In this document: positions 33,606-43,490 of the stretch, piece after piece | Numbering within the stretch: the stretch's first letter is position 1 | Layout of the letters: each line of letters starts with the position of its first letter | DNA from: Puccinellia tenuiflora | Lineage: Eukaryota > Streptophyta > Magnoliopsida > Poales > Poaceae | Length of the DNA: 64,000 bases | Assembly (NCBI GenBank): GCA_012064385.1 | Contig: QRDG01000480.1 | Location: forward strand, 429,358-493,357 | Direction: 5' to 3' | Program-made: the position numbers and the translations under genes | Notes under the pieces: generated by a model | Database searches by the model: none | Seen by the model: the letters and a program-made list of their open reading frames with translations, nothing else | What the model was told of the DNA's origin: nothing

Positions 33606-34222
33606 TTTTTATGTACGTGTAGTTTCCTAAGTATAGCAGATCGATTTGCTTGTTGGATTTCTTCTCCGCTTCTTCAGCAACTGGGCATGGCGGCCGGATC
33701 GGAAATCCCAAGATTTGCGGTTTGGAGACCGTTTTTGAAGCTGTTCCAGTCGTGCTCGTCCTCGGGTGGCCTGCTTACCGATTTGACCTCAGAACGAGGC
33801 GCCATGGCGATTGTTGGAGTTCTCGCCCCTGCCGAGATTTCACCGACGGCCACCATGTGTGGCTAGAGACGTGCTCCCAACAGATAAGGCGGTCATCCTG
33901 GTCGTGTAGGAGTCCTCGCGTGACTCCAGCCCAAGCCCGCATCCTATGTCGGGAGCGAGCCCCTACGACGGCAGTGGCGTCAGGTACACCGGGCGGCGAC
34001 ACAACGACCTGCTACTGGAACTCGAAGACAGCACGAAGAACTGCACCAGCCGCGCAAGTGCACGCATGCGTCGTTGACGCCGTGGTGCAGCTCCTGGTCA
34101 TGCTTGGATATAGTACCTGATGCCTTCACGGATTAACTTGAACATCCTGATCATCTTCTACAATTTCTAATTGTAAACTATTGGTGAGCTATGGAACACG
34201 GGGCATCAGCGCCGAGCTGTAA
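33606..34222. other. No gene recognised
   Basis: A plus-strand frame at 33650-34120 is open for 156 codons but has no recognisable domain and an Arg/Cys/His-rich composition. It may be part of the element ending at 34689 or unrelated sequence. Confidence 0.4.
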
Positions 34223-34400
34223 GTGCTCCTAATTCTCATGGAAGTTCGGGAGCTTTGCAGGAATTTCTCTATTTTGTCGCTTAATTTCGTGGGAGCTAAC
34301 CAGGTTGCACATCTTTGCCTAGGGGAGAGGCAGGTTAGTTTATGGCTGAATTGTAACCCCGCTTTTATGCTAATTTGTAACTTTGTCTCCTGTAATCCTG
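34223..34400 (+). pseudogene. RNase H-like (RVT_3) tail fragment
   Basis: The reading VRELCRNFSILSLNFVG followed by ANQVAHLCLGE resembles the last block of plant LINE/RVT_3 RNase H domains (FVxREANxVAH). Only this C-terminal part is visible. It could be a captured piece of a larger element ending at 34689, or an independent LINE remnant. Confidence 0.5.
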
Positions 34401-34659
34401 ATACTCAATATATTGAATTGTACCCCTCTTTTATGCTAATAGATTTTGGCAGATCTACATTCTGGAAAGAACTATGTGTTTAATATACATTAGTTCCATT
34501 CAGTTTGTTCTAGATTTAAATTTGTTAAAAGGATGATGGTACCACGTCAAACAAACTCGGTTGTTAATTTCGTCATCTTGGCAATGGAATCATCGGTTAT
34601 GAAAAATGATGCCATATACGTTATTATTGTAGCACATGTAATATTGCGAAAAAAATTGT

Positions 34660-34689
34660 TTCCGTTACAACGCACGGGCATTTTGCTAG
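34660..34689 (+). mobile_element. Candidate Helitron 3' terminus
   Basis: Reads TTCCGTTACAACGCACGGGC, a short hairpin-capable stretch (CCGT/ACGG), then ATTTTG and CTAG followed by T. Helitrons end with a hairpin 10-12 bp upstream of CTRR and insert between A and T. This CGCACGGGCATTTTGCTAG end is a form I associate with grass Helitrons. The 5' end (TC...) was not located, so element size is unknown. Confidence 0.5.
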
Positions 34690-34797
34690 TGTTCAATAAA
34701 TTTTGTTAGATACTCCGATACCACGCCCTAATTATCGTACTCGGTGGTTATTTTCACTTGCTAGCGAAGTAGCGATTGCATGCCGTAGTTTTTAATA

Positions 34798-36400
34798 GAG
34801 AAAAATCCACGGTTAGTCATTGAACTTGAGCCGGGGGATCACAATGGTCACTGAGATTCCAAATACCCAAAATACGGTCACTTAGTTTGTGTAGGGGGTT
34901 CAGAGTGGTCACCGCAGCCGATTTCGCCCAGTATTTCATACGTATTGTGCCACTTGGGCGTTGAGTGTGTGGACAGCGTGGCGTGAAGACGACAGCGTGG
35001 ACGACAGATTGGACGAGGTGGAGGTTTTTTTTTGCAAAGAGACATGCAATAAAAAAGCTGGACCGGATCCGATCGAACTCTAGTAGGCAACTAGAATATT
35101 CCCAAATCGAGAGCTGCTCCCCAGATCGAGAGCTGCTCCCCAGATCGAGACCGCCGCCGCCGCCGATGGATAGCCGCCGAAAGTTCCCGGCCGAGATGTG
35201 GCGCAACGGCGAGCCGGAGCTCAGGCCTGAGCAGGGCCGTTGGGTTCTCACCCCGACGCGCACCATGCTCAAACTGGAGCAGAAGTCGAGGGGGCGGGCC
35301 GTGGTTGCCACTGTTGCTGGTCGCCGTCCCCCTATCTCTCCAGAGGACGTCGTGGCGGCGCTGGCGGCGGAGTGCGGTGTGGCACGGTGCGACGTGAAGG
35401 TGGATGTAGCTGCTCCCCCTGCTGATTTCTTCATCCGCTTCCGCCACGAGGAGGATTGCTCTCGCGTGGTGTACCGGAGCTGGGACCTGTACATCTACGG
35501 TGCGCCGCTCCAGTTAGCCCGCTGGCACCTTGCAAGCGGTGCAGAGCAGTCCGAGCTGCCGTTCCTGACGAAGCTCACCTTCGAGAGGTTCCCGCGGCAG
35601 GTGTGGGAGCCGGACGCGGTTGGGCAGTTCGTGAACCGGCTCGGCGGCCACCTGAAGAAGATGCTGGTCCCTACGGACAGCTGGTTTCTCTCCGTCGAGG
35701 CATGGATGAAGAATCCGTGCGACGTGCCCAAGAGCCTCGTGGTTGAGGTGCCAATGGCGCGGCCGCCGTTTGAGCCAACCTCCATGGACTACGAGTCAGA
35801 GGAGGACCCTACCACTCCTCTCCGACCGCCGCTCCGGAGGCTTGCCTCTGCGACATGGTGTTTATGGGGAACTAACCATACAGAGGATGGGAGCCTTCTT
35901 CCGACCGCCGCTCCGGAGGCTTGCCTCTGCGACATGGTGTGGACGGTGGCGGCGCGTCGAAATCGTGCTCGTCGTGCGGCGAGCTCATCTCGCCGCCGGT
36001 CGCCGCCGCTCCTGGAAGCGCTCACCTCGAGCTCGCCGACCGCTCCTGCAAGCGCTTGGACAGGGAAAAAGAAACGAAATGGTGGAAGTTCCTGGACGCG
36101 CTTGGACGGTGGCTGTCTTCAACAAATGATTCCGATGGAGGGTTTTTTTTGCAAAGTAACCGCTGCGCTGTCTTCACGCCACGCTGTCCGCACAGATTTT
36201 GCAAACGTGGCAGCAAAGACCAGTCAACGGACCACTAGCGTGGCACAGTACGTATGTAATACTGGGTGAAATCGGCTGCGGTGACCACTCTGAAACCCCT
36301 GCACAAACTAAGTGACCGTATTTTGGGTATTTGGAATCTCAGTGACCATTGTGATCCCCCGGCTGGCTCAAGTTCAGTGACTAACCGTGGATTTTTTCTT
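34798..36400 (+). mobile_element. Mutator-like element with captured ORF (Pack-MULE), 1603 bp
   Basis: Long terminal inverted repeats of at least 170 bp: the left end 34798-34970 reads GAGAAAAATCCACGGTTAGT inward, and the right end 36228-36400 is its reverse complement with about 10% differences. A perfect 9-bp target duplication, TTTTTAATA, flanks it at 34789-34797 and 36401-36409. Long inverted repeats plus a 9-bp duplication are the signature of Mutator-like elements. There is no transposase inside. Instead there is a GC-rich host-like ORF (35166-36269), so it fits the Pack-MULE class. Confidence 0.85.
35166..36269 (+). CDS. DUF4283-like captured protein inside the Pack-MULE
   Basis: An open frame begins at ATG 35166 (MDSRRKFPAEMWRNGEPE) and runs 367 codons to 36269 in the same frame that is already open upstream. 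The first 200 residues resemble a grass protein group related to DUF4283. They contain VVATVAGRRPPISPEDVV, ADFFIRFRHEEDCSRVVY, APLQLARWH, LTFERFPRQVWEPDAV and VEAWMKNPCDVPK. The rest is Arg/Ser/Pro-rich, carries a 40-bp direct repeat (35820-35859 and 35902-35941) and finally reads into the right inverted repeat, so the C-terminus is probably artefactual. The domain is usually found with a CCHC knuckle, which is missing. The group includes transposon-derived proteins, so host-gene capture is an inference. No intron is apparent. Confidence 0.6.
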   Translation: MDSRRKFPAEMWRNGEPELRPEQGRWVLTPTRTMLKLEQKSRGRAVVATVAGRRPPISPEDVVAALAAECGVARCDVKVDVAAPPADFFIRFRHEEDCSRVVYRSWDLYIYGAPLQLARWHLASGAEQSELPFLTKLTFERFPRQVWEPDAVGQFVNRLGGHLKKMLVPTDSWFLSVEAWMKNPCDVPKSLVVEVPMARPPFEPTSMDYESEEDPTTPLRPPLRRLASATWCLWGTNHTEDGSLLPTAAPEACLCDMVWTVAARRNRARRAASSSRRRSPPLLEALTSSSPTAPASAWTGKKKRNGGSSWTRLDGGCLQQMIPMEGFFCKVTAALSSRHAVRTDFANVAAKTSQRTTSVAQYVCNTG

Positions 36401-36486
36401 TTTTTAATATCTAGCTACTGGCGATCGACCAGGACATGTGTGCGGTTGTTCTGCAAACATTCTTTCCGTTATTTTATATATGCGTC
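36178..36486. repeat. Duplicated MULE right end plus flank, left copy
   Basis: This 309-bp block matches 41841-42148 with few differences. It contains the inner part and terminus of the MULE right inverted repeat, the TTTTTAATA duplication and 77 bp of flank ending TATATATGCGTC. It is continuous on its left with the MULE interior and ends on its right at a junction with Gypsy gag sequence. Confidence 0.9.
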
Positions 36487-36590
36487 GAGGGTAACGGCGA
36501 TGGTGTTGTCCGCACCGACGTCAATCCCGTTCTTGAGGTCCGTGTTCATCATGTGTGTCCTTGTTCTTCGTCCCCAGCGGAGTCGCCAAT
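36487..36590 (-). mobile_element. Partial Gypsy interior (gag start and primer site)
   Basis: A 104-bp piece matching the beginning of the internal region at 40960-41067. On the minus strand it carries primer-binding site TGGCGACTCCGCTGGGGA (36571-36588) and the first codons of gag, with several differences. It lies outside the left LTR, which shows that this LTR once served as the 5' LTR of a further tandem copy. The junction with the flank at 36486 shares CGTC on both sides. Confidence 0.85.
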
Positions 36591-37359
36591 TGTGTTGCCA
36601 CGCAAAATTGCCGCGCAACACCACGATATTGTCGTACTTTCATTACGACAGACGATTGCTTTCCGAGCAAAGCAACAAAGATCTCCTGGCTTTCGTGGAG
36701 AAGAGACGACCACTTTTCAGCGCAAAACGGCAAAGATCGCCAAACCCTAAGGTTGCTAGGGCTCGGTGGTAGAAGAACGATAAGAAAAATAAAGATACGT
36801 AAAAAGTAGATGTATTATTGGATGAATGTCGATTGGGTCCTCTCAATCGGCCACGGCCTTGGCATTTATATGGCACGCTGGACTTGGCGTGTACGAATAA
36901 AATTCTGGGCTAAAACCGAATAGGTAATGTCCTCGTAATGATTCGGTTGTGTAATAGTCTGTACTAGCAATCCCAGATTCTATGTACAATACTCTTAGGC
37001 CTACACAGGAAAGTATAAAATATTCCGGCCATGATGCTAATCAAACCTGATATGATTATGATCTCCTACGTCGGCATTGTAGATGTTATTCCCGGTTGTA
37101 TTTTTCCTTATGTGACTGCGCAGCCTTTGTAAACATCCTTCAGCTTATATATCTGAGGCGCATTGGAGTTCTACTCGTTGGCAGTAGCATACCAGCTCGA
37201 CGTAAACCTGAATCTAAGTAGGTCCTGTCCGTGTAACTGCTAGTCTTGCAAAATACCTGTTGCAATACTTAAGCAATATATCAGCTCATTAGCTTGATCA
37301 ATAAATTAATTAATTTGGCTCATCATGAAAACTGCTCGCCAAATTACATCATGAACACA
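36591..37359 (-). mobile_element. Gypsy-like LTR, left copy (3' LTR)
   Basis: 769 bp. On the minus strand it begins TGTGTTCATGATG and ends CAACACA. It matches 41068-41839. By eye the first ~185 bp on the plus strand (primer-site side) differ at about 19 positions, the remaining ~585 bp at only about 13. This suggests a mosaic LTR. A purine-rich tract (CAGGGGGGCATG on the minus strand, about 37360-37370) lies just inside it. Confidence 0.85.
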
Positions 37360-39410
37360 TGCCCCCCTGTTTTTGGTGCAATTGCATTTACCAAAAACAC
37401 TATATATAGCAATACCTTAGGATGATATTGATCACTTCATCGGTACATTAGTTGCTTAGGGCGATGTCCAAACAACACATCGGCCAAATATTCTTAGGAC
37501 GATATTGTTAATTTCACCAGCCATATAATTTCGTAGAGCGATGTCTAGAGAACACATCGGCCAATTTTCTTAGGACGATACTTGGAATAATATATCGGTC
37601 ATAGCATCTTCAAGCTTCAGGTGCACAGAATTCTGCGGGAGCTGCAAGCACCATAGTAACATCCATATCAGTAGCTACATCCTCGCTATTCTCTGAATTC
37701 TCATCATCAATTGTGTCTTTTGCGGGACCGGTAATGGTGACATCTGCGGCTGTACCCCCTTCTCCCGCAATGTGCTTCTTCCTCCATGTCGGCACCATAG
37801 GTTTTTTATGACTGGAAAATTTATCGGACCTCTTCTTGGCTATTTCTTCTTTTATTTCCAAAGCTCGCAGTCGTTGTACACGCCGTTTCTGAGTGTGCGT
37901 AAGGCCCGTCGGGCACCATCGAGGTCCCGGTTTAGTCCCTGGCGCGACTGACTTAATTCTGTTCCCCCCCGAGTCTCTCGGCCTGTACCGCCGTGCTATT
38001 GTTCCGGGGACAAATATTCTGTCTTAGCCGAAATACTCCTCTGTTGATCAGATACACCACCAGATCCATTATTCTGGCCTCCCCTTTTACTTGGGTTCCC
38101 TCGTTGTGTAAATGTGTTAGAACAAGATTTCAAACCCAATGGAGACGACCTCATGGATGTACGTGAGCTGCTATTTCTCATTGCTGGATCGGTATGCATG
38201 TTAGCTGATTCAGTTTTCTGACTTGTACTGGAAGATGCAACAGCTGTATTATCCAAACTTTTATCTTGTGCACGAGCATCTTTTTTCTGAACCGATCCAC
38301 ACCTTACTGCATTAGCCTTGCTTGTTTCTGTACTGTTCTCAACATCTTCAGCTGATTGGCCTACCACAACTTTCAGAACTTGAGAGACATCCGACTCTTC
38401 TGAACTTCTTACAAGATTAGCTTCAGCATGCCTCACCGGCACCCACGTAAACTTCTTACCACCTCTATGAACTATGCCATCTGTATTGTGCCTCCTGCGT
38501 GAATTTGAAATTCCCAAGATCGGCCTCTCATCATTACCATGAATTATCATGGGATCACGTGGTCTCACTTCCTGATTAAACCTAGTTCTTTTCTCAAAAT
38601 ATTTTGCTCTGAACATAGACCTCGCTGGAATCATCTCCGGTTGAAAATAAGATGCTGACCCTGTAGTATATGGCGCCCAAGGATAAAATCCCCATGGAGA
38701 AAATTGTGAATACATAGGAGGTGTGCAGCCCCGATAAGCCGGATGCATGAAAAAATACGGTTGTTGGTCATATGAATTCTTCGCCGTCGCTCATGACCTC
38801 CATGTCCAGAATGTGACCTAGGACGCTTAACGCTTCCAAGCCGATTAGAGACATTGTTGTCCCTGCATGATGTGTATTTTTCTAACAACATGCTCACTGT
38901 CGGCTTCATTCTTGGAGCTTGTCTCTTTCCTCTAAGGACTTTCCACACTCCTGGTTCTAGGTTTTTTGGCTCGATCATTCCTGGTGAAGCACTATCATCA
39001 ACTACCACATTTTTTCCTTTGGTAGATTCGGTCTGATGCGACCGAATAAGAACTTTCTTTTTTTCAAACTCGATCACGTTGATAGGAAAAGGATCATTAT
39101 CGAGCTTCTTCTTAGTACTCAATGTCAATCATCCGTCATTAATGGCCGATTGCACCTGTTGTCGAAACACATCACAATCATTAGTAGAGTGAGAAAATGA
39201 ATTGTGCAACTTACAGTAAGCTCCTTTGCCCAATTCTCCTGGAGGTGGAATAATATGACCTTCTCTCACCCTAATTAATTTTCCTTTCATCAATATGTCA
39301 AAAATTATATCACACTTGCCGACATCAAAAGTATACTTAACTTCCTCTTTTCTAGCAGATGTAGCCTTCAAAGTAGAACATGTAAAAGAATTTGACTTTG
39401 GCGCTTGAAC
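37360..39410 (-). pseudogene. Extended gag-region remnant of Gypsy-like element
   Basis: Downstream of the gag stop (TAG at 39411) the same minus frame reads on. It contains YCKLHNSFSHSTNDC followed by VFRQQVQSAIN, a conserved late-gag block of grass Gypsy elements. It passes a TGA at 39129 and continues with MLLEKYTSCRDNN until a frameshift near 38700. A second frame covers 38748-37996 (PRDPMIIHGNDERPI and GGKKFTWVPVRH), and a short third frame covers 37861-37610. No protease, reverse transcriptase, RNase H or integrase is present between the LTRs, so the element is gag-only. Confidence 0.75.
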
Positions 39411-41024
39411 CTATTCGGCTACACATATGTCAACGTCATCCTCAGTAGCCGAAGCACTATCATAATCGAAAGCATTAACAGTGTGGTTCTCCTTCTCTTT
39501 ATTTTTGTTGTCACTAAACCGGCTGTGTTGTTTAATTTCTTCAGCCCGATTTTCTTGCGCCAAAGCTTTTTGCAAAACTTGATCAACATCTAAAAATTCT
39601 TGCCCTTCTAATTTATCCTTAATATGAGTGAGCAGACCCGAAAAGGCAAGATTAACTAAATCCTTTTCGGCTATAGTTAAGCAAAAACATCGGTTTTTGA
39701 CATCTCTAAACCTTCTAATATAGTCATGAACATGCTCATTATATTTCTGCTTAACCATAGATAAATCTGAAAGCCGAAATTCAGTTTCGCCACTATAAAA
39801 ATACTCATGGAATTTTTGCTCCAGTTGTGCCCATGTTGAAATAGAATTGGGAGCAAGCGATGTGAACCAATTAAACGTAGTACCGGACAAAGACAACGGA
39901 AATAATTTAACTCTATAAACATCCGATGTCCCGGCTTCACTACATTGTGCTAAAAATTGCCCTACATGCTCAAAAGACGATCTACCAACGTCCCCCGTGA
40001 ACTTAACAAAATCTGGGATTCTAAAACCACGAGGATATGGTGTCGAGTCGAAATAATTAGGATATGGTTTTTGATAAGCACGTGCTCTACCTTTAGGCTC
40101 TAAATCAAATTCTCTAAGTATACCGGCAAGCTGATCCTTAAAACTTACATGTGGTGGTAGAGAACTTGTTTGCGAAACAGTTGGTATGCTAGCACGCGGT
40201 GGAACTTCCGGCATAGAAATCTGAGCATGAGATGTTTGCAGCGGAGACCCACTAAAATATGAATCGGGTACCGGCCCACACGGAACGCCGGTACCGACAG
40301 GCGGCAATGGTGTTGAATTATATGCTACGGTCTGATAACTAGATTGCTGCACATTAGAATTAAATTTTGCACTTCGGTTATTGCTGTGATAATTTGGTGT
40401 AACCGAAGTTAAAATAGTAGGATGAGCAGCAGTAGAAACAAAAGTATTGGCCGAAGTGCTAGCATACTTCCGGCCACCCTGATTACTATTCGAAGCAACG
40501 TGAGGCTGCGTACCATTAGCCGATGCACCAGGCATGTGAATATTACTAGGCAACGTAATGAATTCATTATTTTCTACAGGTATCGGCCTTTTCACAGAAT
40601 ATTCACTATCAGTTTGCACTAACGAACGAGCATGACGAGCTAAACTATTTTCAAGACCTCTATTACGATGCGCCTTAAATTCCCCAACTGTGCTATCAAT
40701 TGCTTGAGTAATTGTGTGTGTCATATTTGCCATGTCGGATTCAAACTTTCTAGCTACCAACACATCTATTAATTGAGCAATATTTTCGGTTGGCTTTTTT
40801 ACCTCAGCGCCGAGTGTATCGGAAGGACTCGGCGTAGGTACCTTCTTGATGACGCCGTCTCTTGTCTTCTGGTATCTAGCCAACATCAGTTTCATCATCT
40901 CGGCTTGCTCTTCCTCAAGCTCCCGTTCGAGCTCGCACCGATCCTCTTCCGACAGATCGTCGAGTGTAACGGCGATGGCGTTGTCCTGATCGATGTCGCT
41001 CCCGTTGTTGAGGTCGGTGTTCAT
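39411..41024 (-). CDS. Gypsy-like gag protein (gag-only element)
   Basis: The minus-strand frame from ATG 41024 (MNTDLNNGSDIDQ) to TAG at 39411 gives 537 aa, uninterrupted. The N-terminal region is acidic (SEEDRCELERELEEEQAEM). A long Ser/Pro-rich middle follows, then the retrotransposon gag domain (about residues 345-480: FVKFTGDVGRSSFEHVGQFL, WFTSLAPNSISTWAQLEQ, NEHVHDYIRRFRDVKNRC). In active elements gag forms the virus-like particle that packages RNA. Here it is followed by in-frame stops and no pol, so it could function only with enzymes supplied in trans. The first ATG after the primer site was chosen as start; an open frame extends upstream into the LTR without ATG. Confidence 0.75.
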   Translation of the reverse strand: MNTDLNNGSDIDQDNAIAVTLDDLSEEDRCELERELEEEQAEMMKLMLARYQKTRDGVIKKVPTPSPSDTLGAEVKKPTENIAQLIDVLVARKFESDMANMTHTITQAIDSTVGEFKAHRNRGLENSLARHARSLVQTDSEYSVKRPIPVENNEFITLPSNIHMPGASANGTQPHVASNSNQGGRKYASTSANTFVSTAAHPTILTSVTPNYHSNNRSAKFNSNVQQSSYQTVAYNSTPLPPVGTGVPCGPVPDSYFSGSPLQTSHAQISMPEVPPRASIPTVSQTSSLPPHVSFKDQLAGILREFDLEPKGRARAYQKPYPNYFDSTPYPRGFRIPDFVKFTGDVGRSSFEHVGQFLAQCSEAGTSDVYRVKLFPLSLSGTTFNWFTSLAPNSISTWAQLEQKFHEYFYSGETEFRLSDLSMVKQKYNEHVHDYIRRFRDVKNRCFCLTIAEKDLVNLAFSGLLTHIKDKLEGQEFLDVDQVLQKALAQENRAEEIKQHSRFSDNKNKEKENHTVNAFDYDSASATEDDVDICVAE

Positions 41025-41047
41025 CGTGTGTATGTCTTTGTTCTTCG

Positions 41048-41065
41048 TCCCCAGCGGAGTCGCCA
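41048..41065 (-). other. Primer-binding site, tRNA-Arg type
   Basis: On the minus strand it reads TGGCGACTCCGCTGGGGA, two bases inside the LTR. It is complementary to the 3' end expected of a plant tRNA-Arg. The same site occurs at 36571-36588 beside the left LTR. Confidence 0.8.
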
Positions 41066-41067
41066 AT

Positions 41068-41839
41068 TGTGTTGTCACGCAAATTTGCCACGCGACACCA
41101 CGATAACCGTCGTACTTTCGTGACGACGAACCGATTGCTTTCCGAGCAAAGCAACAAAGATCTCCTCGCTTTCGTGGAGGAGAGACGACCGTTTTTCAGC
41201 GCAAAACGGCAAAGATCACCAAACCCTAGGGCTGCTAGGGCTCGGTGGTAGAAGAACGATAAGAAAAATAAAGATACGTAAAAAGTAGATGTATTATTGG
41301 ATGAATGTCGATTGGGTCCTCTCAATCGGCCACGGCCTTGGCATTTATATGGCACGCTGGACTTGGCGTGTACCAATAAAACTCTGGGCTAAAACCGAAT
41401 AGGTAATGTCCTCGTAATGATTCGGTTGTGTAATAGTCTGTACTAGCAATCCCAGATTTTATGTACAAATACTCTTAGGCCTACACGGGAAAGTATAAAA
41501 TATTCCGGCCATGATGCTAATCAAACCTGATATGATTATGATCTCCTACGTCGGCATTGTAGATGTTATTCCCGGTTGTATTTTTCCTTATGTGACTGCG
41601 CAGCCTTTGTAAACATCCTTCAGCTTATATATCTGAGGCGCATTGGACTTCTACTCGTTGGCAGTAGCATACCAGCTCGACGTAAACCTGAATCTAATTA
41701 GGTCTTGTCCGTGTAACCGCTAGTCTTGCAAAATACCTGTTGCAATACTTAAGCAATATATCAGCTCATTAGCTTGATCAATAAATAAATTAAATTGGCT
41801 CATCATGAAAACTGCTAGCCAAATTACATCATGAACACA
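41068..41839 (-). mobile_element. Gypsy-like LTR, right copy (5' LTR)
   Basis: 772 bp, TGTGTT...AACACA ends. It contains a TATA-like CATTTATATGGCACG and a further TTATATATCTG. The outer edge abuts the second copy of the MULE end block at 41841. Confidence 0.85.
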
Positions 41840-41840
41840 T

Positions 41841-42148
41841 GCCACACTGTCCGCACAGATTTCGCAAACGTGGCAGCAAAGACCAGTCAACGGACCACTA
41901 GCGTGGCACAGTACGTATGAAATACTGGGTGAAATCGGCTGCGGTGATCACTCTGAAACCCCTGCACAAACTAAGTGACCGTATTTTGGATATTTGGAAT
42001 CTCAGTGACCATTGTGATCCCCCGGCTGGCTCAAGTTCAATGACTAACCCTGGATTTTTCTCTTTTTAATATCTAGCTACTGGCGATCGACCAGGACCTG
42101 TGTGCGGTTGTTCTGCAAACATTCTTTCCGTTATTTTATATATGCGTC
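41841..42148. repeat. Duplicated MULE right end plus flank, right copy
   Basis: Matches 36178-36486. It carries the MULE terminus (ending TGGATTTTTCTC at 42062), the TTTTTAATA duplication at 42063-42071 and flank that continues past 42148 into unique sequence. Its terminus, GAGAAAAATCCA when read inward, matches the left MULE end better than the left copy does. Confidence 0.9.
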
Positions 42149-42849
42149 TCCGAGATAGGTCAGGCGATAAGTACAACAACAAATGACGCCATCTTCGCCA
42201 CCCCCGCACTACAGTTGACTTTCATCACAACAATACGTTAATGGGAATCAATTACTACCTCCCTTAAAGCATGCACTTCCTGATTGATTAAACAAATGCG
42301 GCTGTGCTAATCCGTTCGGTCCGGCTCCGGCTACAGGAGTTCGTGGGAGCTTATCGCCATCAGTGACCACAGCAGCTCTGCTCAGCTTAAACCAAGTCTG
42401 ATTAACGAATTGAAGAGTTCAGAGGCAGCCAGCCGTCCAGATAAGGTCCATCTTTTTATTATGTGCCTTGATGCAGGGTTAAGCTATGCGATTTAGTAGG
42501 AGTAATAAACAATATGAAGCGGCAGAATTACGCACAATCATTGCGTGGCATTGTATTTTATGCGCGGACCTTATCGATCACTGGTACGGCAACCTGCATG
42601 ATTGTGGATTGCGTAATAGCCAGCAGGAGAGACAGTTTATTTAGGACCTGCGAACGACTGGTGACTTTCTTCAGGGACAGCTGGAGCCTGATCGCTTTGC
42701 TTGTTCCTGAGCAGTTGCCCTTTGAAGCGTTAATCTCCATCTCACTAAACTTGGTGGGTGAAATCGCCCTTTTGGTACGCTGTCACAGTTGAACCTACGA
42801 AGTTTTATCTAGGTATTGAGTTGCATTCATCAGCTAATTCATCAAAACA
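42149..42849. other. No gene seen
   Basis: About 700 bp of flank. Frames at 42514-42792 have no recognisable domain. The right part may still belong to the inverted LINE remnant that is clear from 42850. Confidence 0.45.
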
Positions 42850-43300
42850 GCTCAGATTAGTAACGAAGGTTGAACAGAGCATTTCAACCTTGCGGCTACT
42901 AGTTGTGTAATTCCATCGCCAATAGAAAGGAGTTCTCCTTTCGAACTTCTCAACCATTTTTTCAAACGTTTGTTAATTGTGCAGCAGTATTCGGGTGAAC
43001 TTTCCCGCTCACAACCAAATAGTTCGGAATGCTGAGATGAAATTTGTGTGCTTCTTGAAATCATAACAAGTTGCTCTTATAAAAATTTATTTTTTTACTT
43101 GAAAGTTGATCAAACGTTGAAGGTATTAACTTCAACTTCTTAGTCTTTTCGAGGTCATGCTCTATCGTATCACCAGAATACTGGAAGATAGATAACCCAT
43201 CATCTACTAGGAGTGGTACGACTCCCGCAATGTGGCCTGAGTTTTTCGGGCGCTCAATCATAATGAACAACATAGCAGCCACAATATTAAATAACATCAC
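42850..43300 (-). mobile_element. LINE reverse-transcriptase remnant, minus strand
   Basis: The minus-strand reading gives VDDGLSIFQYSGDTIEHDLE, then KKLKLIPSTFDQLSSKKINF, recognisable as the catalytic-box region of a plant LINE reverse transcriptase (normally QYADDT followed by KINFHKSE). It continues to HSELFGCERE and KRLKKWLRSSKGELLSIGDG, a later block. The ADD catalytic triplet is mutated to SGD, so it is dead. Confidence 0.7.
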
Positions 43301-43490
43301 GATTAAAGTGTTGAGGGAGTCTTTTTTTTTGGTTTAGAAGTAATCATCAGTTTCATCGTTGACTTATATGGCCACGCTATGACCAGGCACTAAGTCTTGA
43401 ATCTAGACGCACCATAGTCCAGACAAGCATTTCATTCTCAGCACTTGTAAAAAAAAGGCTATTCGATCTTATCACAAGACTTTTTAAAAT

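Noticed and set aside
33650..34120. 156-codon plus-strand frame after the Copia element
   Set aside because: No domain and no splice or promoter context; it could be chance or cargo of an unproven Helitron.
42514..42792. 92-codon frame with hydrophobic segments
   Set aside because: No recognisable family, beside a decayed inverted LINE; not enough support for a gene.
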